The notes beneath the pieces are model-generated. The model did not search any database. It had not been told where the DNA came from and saw only the letters and a list, made by a program, of their open reading frames with translations. Made by a program: the position numbers and the translations under genes. Below, piece by piece: positions 11,862 to 23,474 of a stretch of 64,000 bases of DNA. Where the stretch lies: NCBI GenBank assembly GCA_037447655.1, contig JBBHKE010003295.1:186001-250000 (forward strand), written 5' to 3'. Position 1 is the first letter of the stretch; each line of letters starts with the position of its first letter. Source of the DNA: Zygnema cylindricum. Lineage: Eukaryota; Streptophyta; Zygnematophyceae; Zygnematales; Zygnemataceae.

Positions 11862-14107
11862 CAAGGTTGCTATAAACCAATGCAACTGGAAAAAGTTTGC
11901 TATTAAGTAATGTGACTAGAGAGATTATATTAAATGACAGAAAATACACTCGATCACGCAGCAGAAACAATAAATCAGTGTCCAGAGCAAAACAGGTAAT
12001 CTGAGGAAATTTTAAAATGCAAAAGACAGTTCTTCAATGACAAACACGCATTCTATTTAAATTTGATGATACAATATACGAAGTTCATCATTAGCTCATC
12101 ACCTCTCATTCTCACCTCATGATGGAAAGTTTAATCCGAGAGCAAATTAAAAAAAAATATGAAAGAACAAAAGTACTGAAGTGTATTGAGCTTATTAAAC
12201 CAGAGTGTCTACTGACGCTTATTATTTGTACTGCAAAAGGGGAAAGCATAAACAAATTGCGAACTGCTAATAGAGTAGAAAGTACTGGCGTCCGATCTGA
12301 ACTTGCTGATCCATAGACGCAAAAATTATGTACAGCTTGTAAGAATTTTTATAAATCATTGCTTATAATGTGTGGTTTAAATTGATCCTTTGGCTAGTAT
12401 TGACCACACCATATTTTGTAACTCATTCCACTTATGTCATTAAATCTGCACGTCCGGCCAATCAAAATCTGATAATTCTTTCCTTGCAGGTCATTATCAT
12501 CCACGTAGCTTCAAATTTTACGTTCTTAAAATAGTGTGGTCAGATAAATTTTCAAATTAGAATTATACCAAGTCTGATAGCGGTGCTCAATTTGGTGAAG
12601 ACAGGTATTTCCGGATTTGCACTGTACTTTTGCAGCTAAAGCTTTTACAAAAGTGCGAATGTATTTGCGCTCCAAGCAAGGCCACGTGGTGCGTTTGCCG
12701 AGACCGGTGGATTTCGTTTCAAATCGGCTGATCTGGACCGTCCGCCAGATTTTGTAGTGGATGTCCTTTTCTGTCTCGAACTTGCAACACGTCACTCCGC
12801 GAAAAAAATGGGCATCATATGAACAAAAGCGGTTGTGGATAGTATATTCTAGCAGTTTTAGGGTTTTCGAAAGATAAATTTTCCATCTGAAAGTTCTTGA
12901 GTCTTGACTAGCTAGTTCGTTAACCTAGAATGCTCCCCCCTTTTTTTTTCTAAACACGAGTACTGCTATACTGCTTCTTTGTCGTTTGACTACTTTGACT
13001 TGTATTAAGCATTAAAAAGTTTTTTCAGAAGAATAGATTCCCTACATACTATTTCTGCCTCACATTGGCTCCTAAAACAAGCGGAGATCCGATGCGACTT
13101 TGCATAGGCAATTTCTAAACAATCTTGCAGAAAATTATTTAACACAAAACACTAAGAAACTACTAACACTTTTTCAGACATACAGTCATACACCTAAAGA
13201 TATATACTTCAAAAAGATCACCTTATTCTCAAAAGTAGCGATGTCAAGGGCTAATGGTTGTATATATAAAGTCGGCAAATTTAGTTTTTTATATTACTAA
13301 ATAGAGTTAATTTCTCTAACTCAAGCAAGTGTGTTTGGCTCAAGTTGAGCTGTATGGCAAACCCAATTTAGTGTGGTCAATTTTAATAAATTGTCAACAT
13401 AATAATTTGCTAACTCTAATGGTGACTCTAACTCTACGGCGTAGGTTCTCGTGTAATTCACTAAAGAATTTCAAAATATAAAAGTCAAAACGGAAAAAAA
13501 GAGAAAATCATACAAAAACCCTAATAATAACTAAAAATTGTTCAGTGGGAGGTACTTTTTTATTGCAAGAACTTGCTGGAAACTGAGAAAAATCAAATTT
13601 GTTAACATAACACTGAAAACCTAAAAGGAAAAAAAAAATGTTTTTTTACATTAAACATGCTTGTCATTGGACGTCAATATTGCAAACCATATTTTCGTTT
13701 CACAAACAACTTGGAAAAAACAGAAAACTTTTTCACAAAGATAACCACACTCTTACACGACATCTGACGAACAGAAAAGTGAACAAGGGACGAAAACGGA
13801 AAACAGAGCGTATCTGTTTACACTTTTTTCTTTTTTTACAACTGTCCAGATGACAACTCAAGTGCTATATCATAGATCAAAAAAATTGCTCAAACATATA
13901 ACTGGAACATTTGGTTTTTTTTCTCTTTTTTTTTTTCTTTTTCTTTTGCCCACAGTAAAATAGAAACACAAAAAAATGATTTGGCAGAGAAGCTCCGATT
14001 TCAAAAAAGGATGAGATAAGACAAACAAAGGACACAATTTTCACTGTTTCAAAATTATTATTATTAATAAAATATAATCGTTATTCATAACATCATTATT
14101 ACAGGTT
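11862..14107. other. intergenic: PPL1 upstream, ABITRAM downstream
   Basis: Very AT-rich. On the minus strand an acceptor-like tttttccag at ~11884 precedes the proposed PPL1 first coding exon, so a 5' UTR intron may extend further up. The stretch 12600-12810 is richer in G+C, has a CACGTG G-box at 12683-12688 and could be the promoter or first non-coding exon. From 12900 to 14107 I see nothing beyond A/T-rich sequence and the probable ABITRAM 3' flank. Confidence 0.4.
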
Positions 14108-17100
14108 TTACGGAAGTTGCCTGAGAGCTTTGTATTTCTCTTTGGTCAAAAACGTTTTTTCTACTTTTTCCCATTCCACCGGTTTAGGCATCAAAATTGC
14201 GATAAAACCCTCCGACTCAGCCTGATTATCCAAAAAAAAAAAGGAGAAATAAATAAAATAAATAAATAAAAATAATGTTAAAGTAACAAATAAATAAACA
14301 AAATAAAATAAATAAATAAGAAAACAACATATGACAGTTAGGGACAGGTACGGTTGTTGAAAATGGCTCATGTTAACACACAAATTAATCATTAAAAATT
14401 AAATTAAAATGATATAGAAAACAACGTTTTTTACGGGTCGATAAAACGTTCGAAAACACATCTCCAAGCGGATATGATCAGATTTATGACGGGCTCAAGT
14501 TGAGAATAAAAGAGGAACTCTGAAAGGAAAAGAGGAAAAGTGGAGGAAGAGAAGGAGAGAAGAGGAGAAGAGGAAGAAGTGGACGAGAAGGGGAGAGGAG
14601 GAAAAGGAGGAGAAGCGGAGAAGAGGAGAAAAGAGGAGGAGATAAGAAAGAGAAGAGGAGAAGAACAGGAGGAGATAAGGAAAAGACGAGGAGAGACGAG
14701 GGAGTGACAAGAGGAGAAAAGAGGAGGAGAGAAGAGGAAGAAGAGACAACGAAGAGGGGAGGAGGAGGAGAAAGCAGAAGGAGAGAAGAGGAGGAGAGGA
14801 GTAAAGAAGAGAAGAGAAGGGAAGGGGAAGTAGAGGAAGAGGACCAGGAGGGGAAGAGGAGGAAGAGCAGGAGAAGTGGAGAAGAGGAAGAAGAGAAGAG
14901 AGAAGAGGAGGAGAAGAAGAGAAGAGGAGAAGATAAGTAGAGGAGAGAAGAGGAGGAATAGTGGAGGAGAGAAAAGGAGAGACAAGAGGAAGAAGAGGAG
15001 GACGAGGAGGGAAAGAGGAGGAGAGGGGGAGGAGAGACGGAGAGGAGAGGAGGAGAAAAGGAGGAGAGGAGGAGATAAGAGGAAGAGAAAAGAGGAAGAG
15101 AAGAGAAGAGGAGTAGAGGAGAGAAGAGTAGATAAGAGGAGGAGAGACGAGGAGAGGACAAGATGAAGAAATGGAGAAGAAGAGGAGGAGGGACGCGGAG
15201 TGGAAGACGAGGAAGAGGAGGAGAAGGGAAGAAGAGGAGAGAAGAAGAGGGGATGAGGAGTAGAGAAGAGGAGAGTCGAGAGTAGAAGAGGAAGAAGAGG
15301 AGAGAAGAAGAGAAGAAGAGAAAAAGAGGAGAAGAAGAGTTGAGAAGAGGTGGGAAGAGAGGAGAAGTGGAGGATAAGAGGAGGAATAGGAGAAGAGGAG
15401 AAGGGAAGAGGAAAAAGAGGAGAAGAGGACGAGGACGGGTGGGGGGAAGCGGAGGAAAATGAGGAGGAGAAAGAGGGCAAGGGGAGAAGAAATGAGGAGA
15501 AGAGGAGGAGAAAAGAGGATAAGAGGAGGAAAAGGAGGAGGCGGAGAAGGAGGAGAAAGAAGATGAGGAGACGAGAAAGAAGAGAAGAGGAACAAGAGGA
15601 AGAAGAGGTGGAGGAGGCAGAGGCGGGAGCTGAAGAGTCACCTTATGAGTAAGAAGAGTTATATCACTTGTTAACCGATAATTCATCTCCAAAAGAGAAG
15701 CTTTTACACAACACCTGGACAAAAAAAAGTAAAAAGAAAATGAAATAGAATTAAAAAAAAGGATGTGTATTTTCATAAAATGTTCAAACCTCTCAAGCTC
15801 GAATTATACCATAATCACAAACTTCAACCCATGAAAATGTGTTTCAGTTTATTACTAGACCTCATTGTGATAAACCAATTTGTGGGATTTTCATACACAA
15901 ACAAATTGCGAAACGTAAGAACCGATGGAAAAACCGCATGTTTTTGGAGAACCCAAATATTTGAGAAAAAATAGGTTTAGTATTGAAAAATGAGCTTTTA
16001 CGGTTTTTAGATGGATTCTGTTGAAGAAACTGACGACTCCGACAAAAAGCCTTTATGGACAATGAGCATCAACAGGAAAAGTTAAAGAAACTTGATTTTA
16101 ACATCTGCATTTTTTATGTGTTCTTGCTACGTAAAACCATACATATACTATCAAAGGTGACCTAATCTTTCTTTCTTTCAACTACACCTTGACTGCAATT
16201 CATCCATGAAGTTATGAAGATATTGACTTACCGCCCAATCGCTATTAGCCTTAGTAAATCATTGGTACCAACACATTATTATAATTAATTACACTAAATT
16301 ATGTTTTGCCAACGTGGCACATTATGGGCCACAACGAAATAATGCTATTAACATTAAATTAAGATTTTGGGTAAAAAAACACACACACCCGAATTAGAGT
16401 TATTAACTTTATTACTGATGAACAGTGTTAAATATTAATAAGGTGATTATATTATGGGACTATTTCTGATATTTCCTGCGTAATTGACCAAGTTTGTACA
16501 ATTTTAATAGCAATAGCACATACAATAACTCACAAAACTGTACGATTATTCATAAAACAAGAGCGAGTTTTTCATAACACACAACAATCTTCAACTCCAA
16601 AGGAATAGAAACCTATAAATGAAGACAGATAAACATTTGAAACCCCAAAAAATACCTTACAACAAAGAAGGAATCGTCTGCCATAACCACTTTACAGAGG
16701 GCAGATACAGTATCCATACTTTTAGCATTCTGTCAAAGCCCATTAACATGACAGAAATAAACAAAAATAAGTTAGGAAGTTAGTCGAAAAATTTACCAAT
16801 CTCACAAATTAATGGATGTGAACAGGATTTGACTCACGAATACACTACTCTCTTCTCACAAACAAATCTTAACTTTCCAGAAAAAAAAACCACAACAACA
16901 GTTTTCATAACACGATCGTAAAAACCACAATTAAACAGCAAAAACACATTTAAGTTTCCCAAAATTTGAGTTATTGAGTTACATTCTTTTAAAACTATTC
17001 CTTAATGGGCAACTAGGCTGTTGAAAAGAACTCAAAGAACAAAATTCACGAAACTCACAAAAATCAACGAAAAAATCGCAAAAGGTAAGAAAATTTGCAG

Positions 17101-19506
17101 AACCTTAGAAACACTCGAAAACATTCCCAAATATTAAAGATTAAGTCAAATGGCAAAACCACACTTTAAACATTACCGAATACTTGGACAACGGACAAAA
17201 TCCACACTCGAAACAATTAGAAAATACTAAGTGGGCAAAAACCATTCTTAAAACAATTAACAAATACTAAGTCAAAGGGCGAAAACCATACTCGAAACAA
17301 TTGCCAAATAATAAGTCAACGGGCAAAAAGCACACTCAAAACCATTCCCTAATACTAAGTCAAATGGCAAAAACCACACCTTTTTACTCTTACCCGTAAC
17401 CTCGATGGGCTGTCGATTCTTCTTTCCCATCTCAAAATCAACGGCCAGGATTTGATTCCCTTTTTGAAATGCCTTATGGCCGAAAGCTAAACCCACAATA
17501 CAAAGCCTATCCCATAAACCCATTAAAAACCCATTAAAAACCCATTAACGTATGAAATAAACATATGTATGATAAATTGACTAAGAAATGTCAAAAATTA
17601 GGACAACATTATGGATACTTCTAGTATTCATGAAGGATGTAAAAAGAGAGAAATGAAAGAAAGAGAAAAGGAGATCACGGGAGAGTAACGAGAATGGGCA
17701 AAAACCCACTAAGAACCCATTAGTGAGAACCCGTTAATGTATAAATTGACTAAGAAATTATGAAGATTATGACAAGATTTTGGATACTTCTGGTATTCAA
17801 GAAGTATGTAGAAATAAGAAGAGAGACAAGAGAAAGTAATGAGAGGGCAAAAAAATTGACTCAAAATTCAAATACTCCGATGACTGAATTTTTGACTACT
17901 TTTCGATAGGCAAGATGTATATAAAAAGAGACCTTAAGAGATTAATAAGAATGCAAGAAATTGACTCAAAAAAATTGAGAACTCTAACAGGATTTTAGAT
18001 ATTTTTTGTATCTAAAATGAGTGTAAAAAGAGGTAAAGAGAAAATCAGGAGAACGCGCAAAAATGAACTTCCGAAAATTCGAAGACCCTGACAAAAATTC
18101 AAACAATTATGGTATTGAAGTTGCACACAAAAAGAGGACAGAAAAAGTGTAAAATCACTGAAATCTCAGAAAGGAAAAAAAAAAACAAAGAAAAATGACT
18201 GATTGGTTAACCTGCGAAGCGAGTACATTCATTTCTTTTCTGAAAAAATAAAAAAAAGACATGAGAACTAACTGGGAAAAATAAGACGAGCCTTTCTTTC
18301 AGAGAGTAAGAAGGACATAACCCTATAAAACCTCTGAAAACCCTCAAAAAAACCCCCAAAAAAACCAAATAAACATACCCATTGGGATGCCGATAAATGT
18401 AGTGATCATGGCCTGCTATACCGCCAACATCTGTTCAAATACGACAGCAAAGAAAAAAACAATGGAAAAAAAAATGATATAACAATCAATAAAATTGCAT
18501 TGGAAAAGTTGTAAATGATGTCCAATCCAATTCGCCCTGTGGACTAAACCTCTCCTTTTAGCGAAGTTTCTCCTATTTCTCTTGTGAGGTCTTTAAGACC
18601 TCCATTGTTTAGCAAAGACATTTAAAAAACTACACAATATTAAAAGAAAAATAGAGTGGTGTAAAGAAAAAGAGAAAGGAGAAAAGAAAAAGAGAACGGC
18701 GTAAAGAAAAAAAGAATGGCATAAAGGAAAAGAGAAGAATTGTAAAAAGAAAAAGAGAAAAAGACAAGAGAAGAATAAAAAGAGAACGGTATAAAGAAAA
18801 AGAGAACGGCTTAAAAAAAAAGAGGATAGTATAAAGAAAAACAGAAGAATGGTATAAAGAAAAAGAGACGAACGGCATAAAGAAGAGAAAAATAAAAGAG
18901 GGTATAAAGAAAAAGAGGACAGTACAAAGAAAAAGAGGAGAATGGTATAGAAAAAGAGAAGAATGGTACACAGAAAAAGAAAAGAATGGTATCATAAAGG
19001 AAAGAGAACGGTATTAAGAAAAAGAAGAAAAAAAGAATGAGAGTTGATTCTTTTCGTGAATAATGAAAAACACCCATTGGAAAAATTCGTAATCTTTTAA
19101 AAACAGTCACAAACTGCAATGACAGAACTGAGACTCTGAAATTCATTATGAATTGTGAAAAGAAGAAAAAACACATCATTGTGTATCTCAACCCCGCAAT
19201 TTCTAACTAGACCATTTCAACAGAAACTCTTCTACTGACTGGTGCACACCACAAGTCAAAATCAAAGAGAACTGCGACAAAAGTTTTGTCTATTCCAAAA
19301 AAGGCAAGTAGTTTCTTACCAACTGCATAATATTGAGCGTAGTTCCGTTCCTGTGGAGGAATAGGTTTCTGAAGAATTTGGTTCTGTAATAAAACCTCTG
19401 AACCAATATCCATACTTGTTCGGTCACTGTTATTACAAGTTCCCTGAACTGCTTCAGTCGCAGAAATCTTAACTTCTGTCACCCCAGTCTCAGATTCAGG
19501 TTCCAT
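14108..19506 (-). CDS. ABITRAM/Simiate (FAM206) family protein
   Basis: Homologue of animal actin-binding transcription modulator (Simiate); role in plants unknown to me. Six minus-strand exons: 19320-19506, 18379-18430, 17380-17506, 16656-16729, 15642-15714 and 14108-14221. All are GT-AG and in phase, giving 208 residues. Residues 1-50 are acidic and variable. NYAQYYAVDVGGIAGHDHYI (about 55-74) then RHPNGLCIVGLA correspond to the family block ending EDHCILQHSNRICVITLA. Residues 123-160 hold DTVSALCKVV and RCCVKASLLEMN. The last exon carries EGFIAILMPKP and FLTKEKY, matching the family's C-terminal GYIAVVLPK..LTQKQY block. The human protein is about 180 residues, so length fits. All five introns carry simple or tandem repeats, including a ~1.1-kb polypyrimidine tract on the coding strand in intron 5. 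Confidence 0.88.
14504..15635. repeat. ~1.1-kb polypurine (+)/polypyrimidine (-) tract
   Basis: Almost only G and A on the + strand, made of shuffled GAGGA, GAAGA and GGAGAA units with scattered T or C. It fills most of ABITRAM intron 5 and begins a few bases from exon 5, directly after its donor. The long Ser/Leu/Pro- or Glu/Arg-rich open frames over it are artefacts of composition. Confidence 0.95.
16231..16428. mobile_element. TA-type MITE in ABITRAM intron 4
   Basis: Left end CCGCCCAATCGCTATTAG; right end ACTGATGAACAGTG next to TA. Interior includes 'taacattaaattaagattttgggt', seen in related copies. Ends are partly decayed. Confidence 0.55.
17137..17375. repeat. ~55-bp tandem repeat, ABITRAM intron 3
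   Basis: About four diverged copies of a unit around AATACTAAGTCAAAGGGC followed by AAAACCACACTCGAAACA. The array abuts the donor of exon 3. Confidence 0.75.
17560..18160. repeat. degenerate ~110-130-bp tandem repeat, ABITRAM intron 2
   Basis: Recurring blocks of 'gactaagaaat', 'ggatacttctggtattca', 'aaaaagagag' and 'aaaaattgactcaaaa' in the same order about four to five times, with strong divergence. Confidence 0.55.
18650..19030. repeat. A/G-rich minisatellite, ABITRAM intron 1
   Basis: Imperfect tandem copies, about 20-30 bp each, of GGTATAAAGAAAAAGAGAA and variants such as GGCGTAAAGAAAAAAAGAA. Confidence 0.85.
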
Positions 19507-22079
19507 CGATTTTTATGGAAGTCCCTCGATCCTCCAACTCTCTCTCTCTCTCCCTTCTTCCCTGCCACGTTCTTCACTCACCACCTCTACTGCTCCTTCT
19601 CCCGCTCTCTTTCTGTCTATGCTGGGTGATACACCAGAAGCTTGCCTTCAACTAATTTGTAAAAGTTACCATAATGTTCTTTCTCACTTGAACATGTGGT
19701 AACCACTCCCTTATGGATACAAAAGCGTACTAAATTCTTCTACAATCTGTAACCAGCATTCACCCATATCCCATTAGCACCGCAAGTCAAGCACTAATCA
19801 ACAATTTTTTTGTCACCTTTCAAAACATCAATTCGCAAACGTGTACTTCAAGCATCCTAGTTTAACATTTACCGCAACACCCATCCTTATGAACTGAAGA
19901 TAGTTAGGTGACAGACAAGTTCAACCAAGTCACTACTAATGATGCAAAAAAGTTCAAAACCTAGAAAACTATACGTCTTTGGGTTCAAATGGCCAAATGT
20001 TTGCCTCTTCTTCACAAGTGACCTACAATTTAGAAACAACTTGCATTTTGAAAGATGTAAGGGGAATTTCAATTTAACAGTTTTCCTTTTTTGACAGATA
20101 TTATCAATAAGTTCGCTCTTCATACATGAATAAAACATGCGGTTAAAGGGTATATACAAACCACAAATATCATCGTATGGCTTGCATACGTTGTGTTTAA
20201 AAAGACTTACTTGTTACTGGAAAACTATGTTGCATAACAATATCAAGATTGCACATTCTTAATTAAATGTAGAGTAGTTATAAAATGTAGAAATTAATCG
20301 ACCACACGCTGGTCACATAAATGTCATGTCTCCAAAAAACTATAAAACAAACAACATATGAATTTGTAGTATTTGCCACAGTTTCAGCAATAGTTATTTC
20401 GAATTGATTAGCTATACCTCATATTGAAGATAAAAATGACGAATTCGTGCAAAAGTTGACAAACATTGCAACAGCGTCAAACCATGATATTATAATGTAT
20501 ATTCTTTTATTATCAGAGTACAAATACAGACAACATTTATGATTCATGAAAAGATGAACATCACAATAATGTTACACCCAGACCTTATGTTTGCTATATA
20601 AAAGCAAGCCCTACTTATTGTTAAAACAACTTTGTTTTCATTTGAACTTTACAACTACCATTCCTGGTTCAATTTACATAAGTCATTACATTGAAAGCCT
20701 ACATTGGTTGATGTAAATATACTATTGAACATATTGTAATCAGTTAATCATTCTAGATTCCAAAAACTAAATAACAAGGCAATGTACACATTAGTCTACA
20801 TCTTGACGCACAATAAAACAGAGAAAAGGTGCTCTATTAATCTATTAAGTTCACCCATAGTGAAATATTGAGGAAAATCCATCAATAATGGTTCAAATCT
20901 TGGGAAGCCCACCAAAATAAGTATAATCCACACTAGTGGTGCATGTATTAGGAACAATCACTCTAATTCCAGTCCGTGTTTTTCTGACCCAAAATCATAA
21001 ATTAGTGCTAATAACACTATTCAAGTATGTGGCCCTAAGTCACGTTGCAACACATAATTTAGTGGAGTTAATTGTCGTATACTGGTAACGCTAATCATTC
21101 ACTAACTCTAATAGCGATGGGCGGTGTACTATACATTTATTCCACGAAAGCATTAAAAAAATGGAAATAAATATTGTACCACGCATTACAGTGGAAGATA
21201 TAGTTACTAACCAAAAAACATCTGGCACAAGCTAAATATAGGACCTATAATTGCCTTGCAAGAAAATAAATACATGTAATGCAATGTCTTTTTCTTTCAT
21301 AAAAACAAAAGTTTAAAATGCAAAGACAAAAAGCTTGAAAAACAAAGACAAAAGTCTGAAAACCAATGTCTGGGAGCTTGTAAAAATTGGAGAATGTAAT
21401 CAAAGGGAGTCTATCCACAAAGCTGAAGTTTATAAATTTTGACGTTTTACGATTTTGGAACGTCGAGTAACTGGCATTTTAATTCAAAATATTTTATATA
21501 TTTGTGATTCAAAACCTGAATTATATGGGAATAAGTGTTCGAACTTGATTGTGGTACATGACAGAAATTAGTGTAAATTCTGGTCTTGAGCATGATTGTG
21601 AGCTTCATAATTCAAGGAAATAGAGGTGAATGAAGAAAGGTAAACTTTCTGTCAACTTTTGTTCACTTTTTCTTTACTTTTTGTTCACTTTTTGTTGGAA
21701 TTTTGAATGCAACAGTGTGCTTTAGTATACAATTTTCTAATGTTGAAGATTTCAAAGACTTGCAAAAAGATCCAGCGGAAAAGGTGAATGGAAAAAAACA
21801 AAAAAAACTAAAGAGATGAGAGTGCTTTAAGTAACAAGTTGATTAAGTGGTCTTTGAACCATTGCACAAGGGGCGAGAGAGAAAAAGAGAGAGAGCGAGA
21901 GAGTGAGGGAGGAAAAGAAAAAAAAGACTTTACCTTGTCTTGTTTATTTTGAAGGAAAAGAGAAGAAGTCAAAGACAACAATAGCCTTTGTTTTTCTCAA
22001 AACGAAGTCATGTGGAATGGAAGACATCATTTCTCTACAAGAAAGAAAACTAGAAACACTAACATTTCAGCTCATACTA
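19507..22079. other. ABITRAM upstream region, no gene seen
   Basis: A CT-rich block (19540-19620) just upstream of the ABITRAM start probably lies in its 5' UTR or promoter. The rest is AT-rich spacer with a decayed MITE at 20930-21126 and a short GA run at 21875-21910. I see no coding region. Confidence 0.5.
20930..21126. mobile_element. TA-type MITE
   Basis: The right end ACTCTAATAGCGATGGGCGG is intact and followed by GTGTAC; the left end is mutated (GTGGTGCATGTATTAGGAA). The interior matches the 8519 and 11500 copies. Confidence 0.65.
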
Positions 22080-22296
22080 CACAGTGTATCGCTATTAGGG
22101 TTAATAATATTTTCGCCACTTAAAACATCTTTTCTCCGTACACACTTGTCCGATTTTCAATGTGAGACCGCCAATCGGAAGCTGAGAATCTTACCTTTCA
22201 ATCGCGACCGTCAGATTCACAATCCGACAAGTGTGTACGGAGAAAAGCTGTATTAAGTGGCGAAAATAACATTAACACTAATAGCGATTCGCGCTG
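22080..22296. mobile_element. foldback TA-type MITE
   Basis: Flanked by TA on both sides. Left CACAGTGTATCGCTATTAGG, right TAATAGCGATTCGCGCTG. Long arms (CACTTAAAACATCTTTTCTC left, its inverse right) make almost the whole 217 bp a hairpin. Confidence 0.85.
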
Positions 22297-22631
22297 TATC
22301 GTTCATGTAAAATGGTTTGAAAATAATCATCAACTGTAACCCTGCAAACAGCAGCCGAACAGGCATAAGATGATGGTTTTAGTCTCCTATGATAAACCTT
22401 CGGTTCAAAAAGTGCGAAAAGTTCAAATTTCATGCGTGACCGCACAAGCGAACGGAAAATTTTCCGACACTGCAAATTTTATTCGGCTGCAAGAAATCAA
22501 TCGCACGAAATGTTTAGAAGATTCTTAACTTCTTGAGGGGCGACCGTTTTGTACGGCCGTTGCCTACGCTTGTCCACGTCACTTGTAGTTTTTTGCATGC
22601 TGCACAGTTTCGGGATTCTCTGTAGTCTGTA

Positions 22632-23318
22632 CTTCAGACGTGAATCGTTATTAGGGTAAATGTTTTTTTCGTCTCTTAAAACACCTTTTCTCACGAATAT
22701 CGGTTCTTAGATCTGACGGTTTCGATTGAAAGGTAAGATTCTCAGCTTCCGATTGACGGTCTCACATTGAAAATCGGACAAGCGTGTACGGAAAAAAGAT
22801 GTTTTAAGCATAGTTCAAAAGTAGGTGAAAGTACACCCATACAATATGCCTATTGTACGCAAAAAATACAATATACCCTTAAGACCCATATTGTATTGGC
22901 CGCAAAATGAAATAAATTAGTAACAGGGTTGAGTTGCACATGGATCGATAGAGAATTAAACGTCATGTCTAAATTTGAAAAAAAAAACGGACAAAAAAAT
23001 ATTTTTCTGTGAGTTTTGAGGTACTTTTTATTTATACCGTCAGATTCGGACGATCGGACGGTCTCTGATTAAAGTAGCGATCTAAGAAGATCACATGAAA
23101 AGCCCATAACACAACTTATGATAGGACTATCGTCAGATTCGAACGATCGGACGGTCTCCGATCAAAGTATCGATTTAAGAAGATCACATGAAAAGCCTAA
23201 AGCACAACTTACGATAAAGGCGCCGACAAAAGGCCTAAAATAGAAACGCCTACTTTTGAACTATGGTTTAACTTTTAAGTGGCGAAAAAATTATTAACAC
23301 TAATAGCGATACATGGTG
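22632..23318. mobile_element. foldback TA-type MITE split by a hAT-type MITE
   Basis: Left part to 22808 ends in AAGATGTTTTAAG; the right part resumes TTTTAAGTGGCGAAAAA and ends TAATAGCGATACATGGTG then TA. The 457-bp insertion between them is the element at 22809-23265. The right end lies ~155 bp before the start codon of the next gene. Confidence 0.8.
22809..23265. mobile_element. hAT-type MITE (CATAGTTC family), copy 1
   Basis: Ends CATAGTTCAAAAGTAGGTG and its inverse CCTACTTTTGAACTATG. Flanks GTTTTAAG and GTTTAACT look like a mutated 8-bp duplication. Contains 'acaatatgcctattgtac'-type inverted sequence and ACGATCGGACGGTCTC, duplicated within the copy. Confidence 0.8.
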
Positions 23319-23453
23319 TACTGTACAGTACAGTACTGTAGTACTTTTGCCCCCTTTCTTCTGAAAGAAAGATACTGTAATCTCGAAGAAGGGCTTGGTT
23401 TGCCCCTTAGCCCTAATTTCAGACATTTCCGAATCTTCTCAATTTCAATCTGC

Positions 23454-23468
23454 AAACCCTAACCCTAA
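23454..23468 (+). promoter_or_regulatory. telo-box
   Basis: AAACCCTAACCCTAA seven bases before the start codon at 23475. Such motifs sit near the start of many plant housekeeping genes (established knowledge). Here it is probably in the 5' UTR. Confidence 0.6.
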
Positions 23469-23474
23469 GCCAAA

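Noticed and set aside
14431-15776. Long Ser/Leu/Pro-rich (minus) and Glu/Arg-rich (plus) open frames up to 430 codons
   Set aside because: They come from the polypurine tract; purine-only DNA has few stop codons. The tract lies in an ABITRAM intron.
18630-19191. Phe/Ser-rich minus-strand open frames resembling membrane proteins
   Set aside because: Products of the A/G-rich minisatellite in ABITRAM intron 1.
22809-23265. Mutator-type MITE interpretation for the CATAGTTC family
   Set aside because: A 9-10-bp duplication can be read if the end is set one base in, but symmetric ends in copies 2 and 3 give exactly 8 bp, which fits hAT.
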